64,000 bases of DNA from Carex sylvatica (taxonomy: Eukaryota > Streptophyta > Magnoliopsida > Poales > Cyperaceae): positions 186,001 to 250,000 of the forward strand of contig CAXKVR010000188.1 of assembly GCA_964058845.1 (NCBI GenBank). Reading direction: 5' to 3'. The stretch's first letter is position 1; every line of letters begins with the position of its first letter. Of this stretch, positions 59,954-64,000 are shown in pieces. Both the position numbers and the translations under genes were made by a program. The notes beneath the pieces were generated by a model. The model ran no database searches. It saw nothing but the letters and a program-made list of their open reading frames with translations, and was not told the origin of the DNA.

Positions 59954-61621
59954 TGTGGTTGTTTGTCTTTAGAATGCAGGAAAAGATGAAAATTGCAGAA
60001 AATACTTCTCAGTGCGGGTCATCCACCCGCACTCACATACAGTGCGGACGCACTCCTCATTTAGCCAAATTTCCACCATCTCAGCGCAATCCAGAAAAAG
60101 TCTGAGCCCAGTGCATCCGCACTGAGAACCCAGTGCGGCCCAGCAATCCGCACTCAGCACTTGGCCGATTTCAGAAACTGCACGTCACATGCTCCAGTGC
60201 GGGTCATCCACACGCACTCATATACAGTGCGGACGCACCAAAAGTAATGCACACAATTTCCAGACTGATAAAAAAGGAAACTTCAATTCAGTGCGGATGG
60301 ACGACCCGCACTCTGACTCAGTGCGGACGCACTAAACCCGCAGACTGCCAGAATTACACATTTTCAACATGGATTCTATTTTTAGCGAGTCAGGGATGGT
60401 TTTTGACAGCTAAATTTGGACACATCAGTCCATAAAAACAAGTCAAAAATAGCACCCACTAACCCCACCTTCTAGCCTCTAAATTGGGCATAGTCTTTTG
60501 CTATATAAGGGAGATCTCTACACATTTCACAGGACATCACATATCATACAACTCTCACATCTCACATTCAATTTTGATTGAGAGATAACGATAAATCTGC
60601 AGCAATTCTAGGAGTTCCGAAAGTTTTTCAAGAAAGGAAAAGAAGGTTCAAGCAAGAAGAAGGCAAGATTGAGGTTCTTGATTCAATAAAGGGTGTAACT
60701 ATTTCTTTATTTCATTTCTTCTTATTTTTGCCAACTTTTGTAATGGATCTCTCCAAGAGAGAGTAGATCTCTTTCTAGAGGTTTAGGTCAATGCATGAAC
60801 TTGTTTAATTGTATCTTATTCGGTTATTTGTTTTTATTATGATTGTTTTATGAGATTTGATGCTAATTTTTTAGATTTATAATTTGTGTTAACTACATAA
60901 TTAGTACTTAAAATCGATGTAGTTCCGCTTTGAATTCGAAAGAACCAAAGAAGTTAGGACGAGAGGAGAGTACCAATTATAAACACAAATACCTTAGGTT
61001 TTGATTAAGGTCTAACCAACTGCGAAATCAAACCGGAACTACAGAAATTAGGGTTAGAGACTTGGTGAAGGACGTAACTATGATGTCATACTGTTATTAG
61101 GACATCTCAAATTGAATCGGATATTGGTATGAAGGACGTAACTGTGAAGTACCAATATTTGAGGAGATGAGAGACTAACAAGAGCTTATGGTCTAGGTAG
61201 CTAGGATGAAGGACATAACTGTGAAGTCTAAATTACTTAGGCATGTTATTAATTCACGAAAGTGACCCTTAATGACATATTAGGTTAGAAGCCTCATCAA
61301 ATCATACATGAATTTAAACAAATACCAAATAGATAGAATTAAAAAGGTATTGTAGACCGAATACCCCTAGATTTTTTAATTCTTGAAAACAAACCAATAT
61401 TCACTTTCTTTATTTTATTTACATCTATTGTTTACAATTATTCTCGGGTATTGAAACCAACTTAGGACTTTTTAAACAAACCCCCCTTGTTTTATTTTAT
61501 TGCACTTACTTCTTTTTATTATTTTCTGAAATTAATTAATAAGTCTAAACCTAGTAATTGTCCATATTCCCTGTGGATCGATACCCGATAATATACTACG
61601 CGGTAGGATTGTATACTTGCA
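59954..61621 (+). mobile_element. Probable solo LTR (gypsy-like) inserted in the MULE
   Basis: It starts near TGTGGTTGTTTG and ends near CCCTGTGGATCGATACCCG ... TACTTGCA, wording typical of plant gypsy LTR 3' ends. It contains a GTGCGG module (59998-60345), a TATA box (GCTATATAAGGG, about 60500), and three GAAGGACRTAACTRTGAWGT repeats (near 61068, 61133, 61209). No primer site or coding region adjoins it. Left border and target duplication unresolved. Confidence 0.65.
59998..60345 (+). repeat. GTGCGG module in the solo LTR
   Basis: Repeated CAGTGCGGACGCACT, AGTGCGGGTCATCCACCCG and CACTCAGCACTTGGCC phrases, about 150 bp upstream of the TATA-like box. The wording parallels the modules at 11578 and 26950. 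Confidence 0.85.
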
Positions 61622-61692
61622 ATCTGAACTGAAAGTGTATTTAAGATTAAAAGGTACAGTTTGATGTACTGAAACTTTGTACTATCTTTGTA

Positions 61693-62834
61693 CTATACAT
61701 TTCTGGTGCAACACCAACACAAGGGGATCAAAGTTGCATTGAAACCTGAATACAGATACGATAAGGATAATTTTGTGCACAGGTATTGCATGTTACCGAT
61801 AACTTGGTCCAGGATTGTGGGAAGGACCAATGGTACATAACTAGGTTCAAATAAGGAGCCAGGAAGAAGAAGCCAAGAACGCTGAAAGAGATGTTCGAAG
61901 ATCAACCGTGGCACAAGTTGGAGTAAAGATGTGCTAGGACAGCTCCACCCCAATTATACTTGCTCGACGGCTCAAGATCTCGCAGCAGCTCTAGATACAT
62001 CATCAGGATGGTATCACCGTTTGAATCAGCGAACATGACAGAACCAAATAGGTCCATCACGAAGCCCCATGTGTATCTGTAATATGGAAATTACAAAGCA
62101 ACTCATTTTCGGTATAAAATATAGTACAAAATAAATGTAATACAAATAGTTTGTATAAGTACCTCTGAATATCGAGCACAGTGGAATGCCAATTTAGACC
62201 TCTCGCAAACATAGCTCGCAGCTTCGTCTTCTCCAGACAGTACTTAGACCTTCCCCATTTCCGCATATATCTGGCTCCGCTCCCAACAACTTTGTGAGCA
62301 TGGCATTAATCGTGTTGTCATCTGTGGAGTCAGATATACCACAAACAGGCATGCCCTGGATAGGCAAACTCCATAGGGCACTGATGTCCTGGAGAGTCAC
62401 TGTCATCTCTCCAAAAGGTAAGTGGAACGTGTGCGTCTCGGGGCGCCATCGCTCCACTAGTCCTGCAATAAGGGACGCATTAATGGCCTTACTCTCCAAC
62501 TCTAGAATATCGACCAAATGTTGCAACTCCAAATTTCGTAGATACGGCTCCATCAGCGAGTAGTACTGCATGTCATAATTCCGACTCCTAACAGTTACAA
62601 TTGTCTGACACTGCGTTGAAAAAAGTAAACAACATGAAAACCTAAAAATAAAAAAACTAAACAAAATTTAAACTTAAAAAAAAAATTAAGTACCTCTTTA
62701 GATGCCAGTGAGACTCGGTACTCATCGTGAGGCATCCATAATAAATGACTAAAATTGTCCTTGCTGTTATTGGGAATTGGCTCATCAACCAAATCGGCTG
62801 GTGGTGGTCTCCTAGGCCGTCACCTAGCCATCAT
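61693..62834 (-). pseudogene. Plant mobile domain (PMD) gene relic
   Basis: It starts at ATG 62834 on the minus strand but meets TGA at 62820-62822 three codons later. A leader (PADLVDEPIPNNSKDNF), a likely intron (about 62595-62694) and the PMD core follow. The core includes LVERWRPETHTFHLPFGEM and TLQDISALWSLPIQGMPVCG (62330-62460). Downstream text reads YNWGGAVLAHLYSNLCHG near 61910-61960, then a stop. Related plant proteins are MAIN/MAIL1 and PP7-long-like. Orientation is opposite to the transposase, so the element was divergently or convergently organised. Confidence 0.8.
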
Positions 62835-62849
62835 ACGTTAAAAAAAAAA

Positions 62850-63370
62850 TTAAACATGCTACAATTAGCTAAAATACGCTAATTGCGGTAAAAAATTATT
62901 ATTCGGGTAAAATATGCTAAAACAAGTAAAAATATACTCAAATATGCTAAATTACACTAATTGCATGAAAAATATGGTAAAATACGCTAATATGAAAAAA
63001 ATTTGTTATTTGGGTAAAATATGCTAAAACAAGTAAAAATATACTCAAATATGCTAAAATACGCTAATATGAAAAAAATATTATTCGGATAAAATATGGT
63101 AAAACAAGCAAAAATATACTCAAATTAACTAAAATACGCTAATTGCGGTAAAAATATGCTAAATTACACTAATATAAAAAAAAGGTTATTCGGGTAAAAT
63201 ATGCTACAACAAGCAAAAATATACTTAAATATGCTAAAATATCCCAATTATAGTAAAAATAAACTAAAATACGTTAAAATACGCTAATTACTGTAAAAAT
63301 ATGAAAAAAATACGTTATTCGGGTAAAATATGCTACAAAAGCAAAAAATACTCTAATTGACTTAAAAACT
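62850..63370. repeat. AT-rich tandem repeat at MULE right flank
   Basis: Five copies of an ATTCGGGTAAAATATGCTA block (near 62903, 63009, 63085, 63188, 63319) with ACGCTAATTGCGGTAAAAAT spacers. Period about 75-130 bp. Confidence 0.8.
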
Positions 63371-63826
63371 TTAAAATATGCTAATTAAGGTCAAATTTTG
63401 GACTAAAAAACTCAAAATAAAATTAAAACTAACTTTGGTATCATAATTATCACTAATGACCAATAATTTTGGTACCTACATTAACACTAATTAATACTAA
63501 ATTGGTACCATAATTAATTAACTCTAAATATAAGTAATTAGCACTAAGTAAATATAATTAAAAATAATTCAAACTATATTATCTAATTTGGTACCTTACT
63601 AAGTTAATTAAACTAATCTACAACTAAATTTACACTACGAATGAAATTTTAAAAAAACATAGCGGTTTACTTGTAAATATGGAGAAGAGAGGAGAAAGAG
63701 AGGAGAATTTTCGAATTTGAGGAGAGAGTGTATAAATTTTAAAAAATAAAATTGGAGGAGAGAGAAATCGCTGGGCATGGCTATTTATAAGCTCGGATCG
63801 CAAATTTTTTATATGATTTTGGGACC

Positions 63827-63918
63827 ATAATCTAGACGGTTTGGACATTTTTATAAATTTTGCTAAACTGTGGTTATTTATAATAATTTTTTTTTGAGTA
63901 AAAATAAAAATCTCGGTC
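63827..63918. repeat. MULE right terminal inverted repeat
   Basis: About 92 bp, reverse complement of 57661-57757, with a few substitutions (ATGTCC for ATATCC). Confidence 0.85.
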
Positions 63919-63925
63919 TTAGGAT

Positions 63926-63962
63926 AAAAGTAAAAAAGTAAAAAGTAAAAAGTAAAAAGTAA
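63926..63962. repeat. (AAAAAGT)n microsatellite
   Basis: About five short AAAAGT/AAAAAGT units at the window edge. Nothing else was recognised after 63918. Confidence 0.85.
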
Positions 63963-64000
63963 AAAAAAAAGCATGTCTTGGTTCCAATATTTCTCCTTTG

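Larger units (their letters stand above)
57661..63918. mobile_element. Mutator-like element with plant mobile domain gene, decayed
   Basis: Long terminal inverted repeats: left 57661-57757 and right 63827-63918, sharing CCGAGATTTTTATTTTTAC, TTTAGCAAAATTTATAAAAA and CAAACCGTCTAGATTAT with few differences. Inside are a MuDR-type transposase relic (+), an interrupting probable solo LTR, a plant mobile domain relic (-) and tandem repeats at both flanks. I could not confirm the expected 9-bp target duplication. Plant mobile domain genes are known passengers of some MULEs. Both genes carry stops, so this copy is dead. Confidence 0.85.

Overview
This is nuclear DNA from a eudicot plant. Genes are split by GT-AG introns, intergenic DNA is AT-rich, and more than half of the window is transposable elements. 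The four host genes belong to plant families: a plant cysteine oxidase, a group IIc WRKY factor, a twin-LOV protein and a NOL9/Grc3 RNA kinase. I cannot name the species.

Layout. 1-8.7 kb: a cysteine oxidase gene (+) whose 6.1-kb first intron holds an antisense Ty1/copia element (1371-6743). The exon 1/exon 2 junction is out of frame unless a cryptic acceptor is used. 9.7-19.1 kb: a young Ty3/gypsy Tekay/Del-type chromovirus with an intact 1527-codon gag-pol and two 2313-bp LTRs that look identical. 19.4-19.8 kb: a second copy of the oxidase upstream region, with no gene behind it. 19.9-24.3 kb: a roughly 2.1-kb near-perfect palindrome followed by palindromic MITEs bordered by (TA)n(GA)n tracts. 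26.7-33.8 kb: a defective copia element. 34.2-35.5 kb: the WRKY gene (-), with a WRKYGKK core. 35.7-37.8 kb: three MITE-like insertions. 40.0-42.6 kb: the twin-LOV gene (-), in which neither LOV domain keeps the photoactive cysteine. 44.5-52.3 kb: a 7.7-kb hAT transposon with a perfect 8-bp target duplication, one nonsense codon in its transposase and kilobases of internal arrays. 54.2-57.3 kb: the NOL9/Grc3 gene (-), nine exons. 57.7-63.9 kb: a decayed Mutator-like element with terminal inverted repeats of about 95 bp. It carries a MuDR-type transposase relic (+) and a plant-mobile-domain relic (-), and is interrupted by a probable solo LTR.

Most notable: three otherwise unrelated LTRs (gypsy 9.7-19.1 kb, copia 26.7-33.8 kb, solo LTR near 60 kb) share a CpG-rich module built on AGTGCGGAYGCACT. 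In each one it lies just upstream of a TATA-like box, where a U3 promoter would be. It looks like a promoter cassette that moved between retrotransposon superfamilies or was acquired convergently.

The host genes are unrelated singletons with no operon-like relationship. Coordinates of exons and element ends were read by eye from splice, LTR and target-duplication signals. Identities are estimates, since no alignment or database search was possible.
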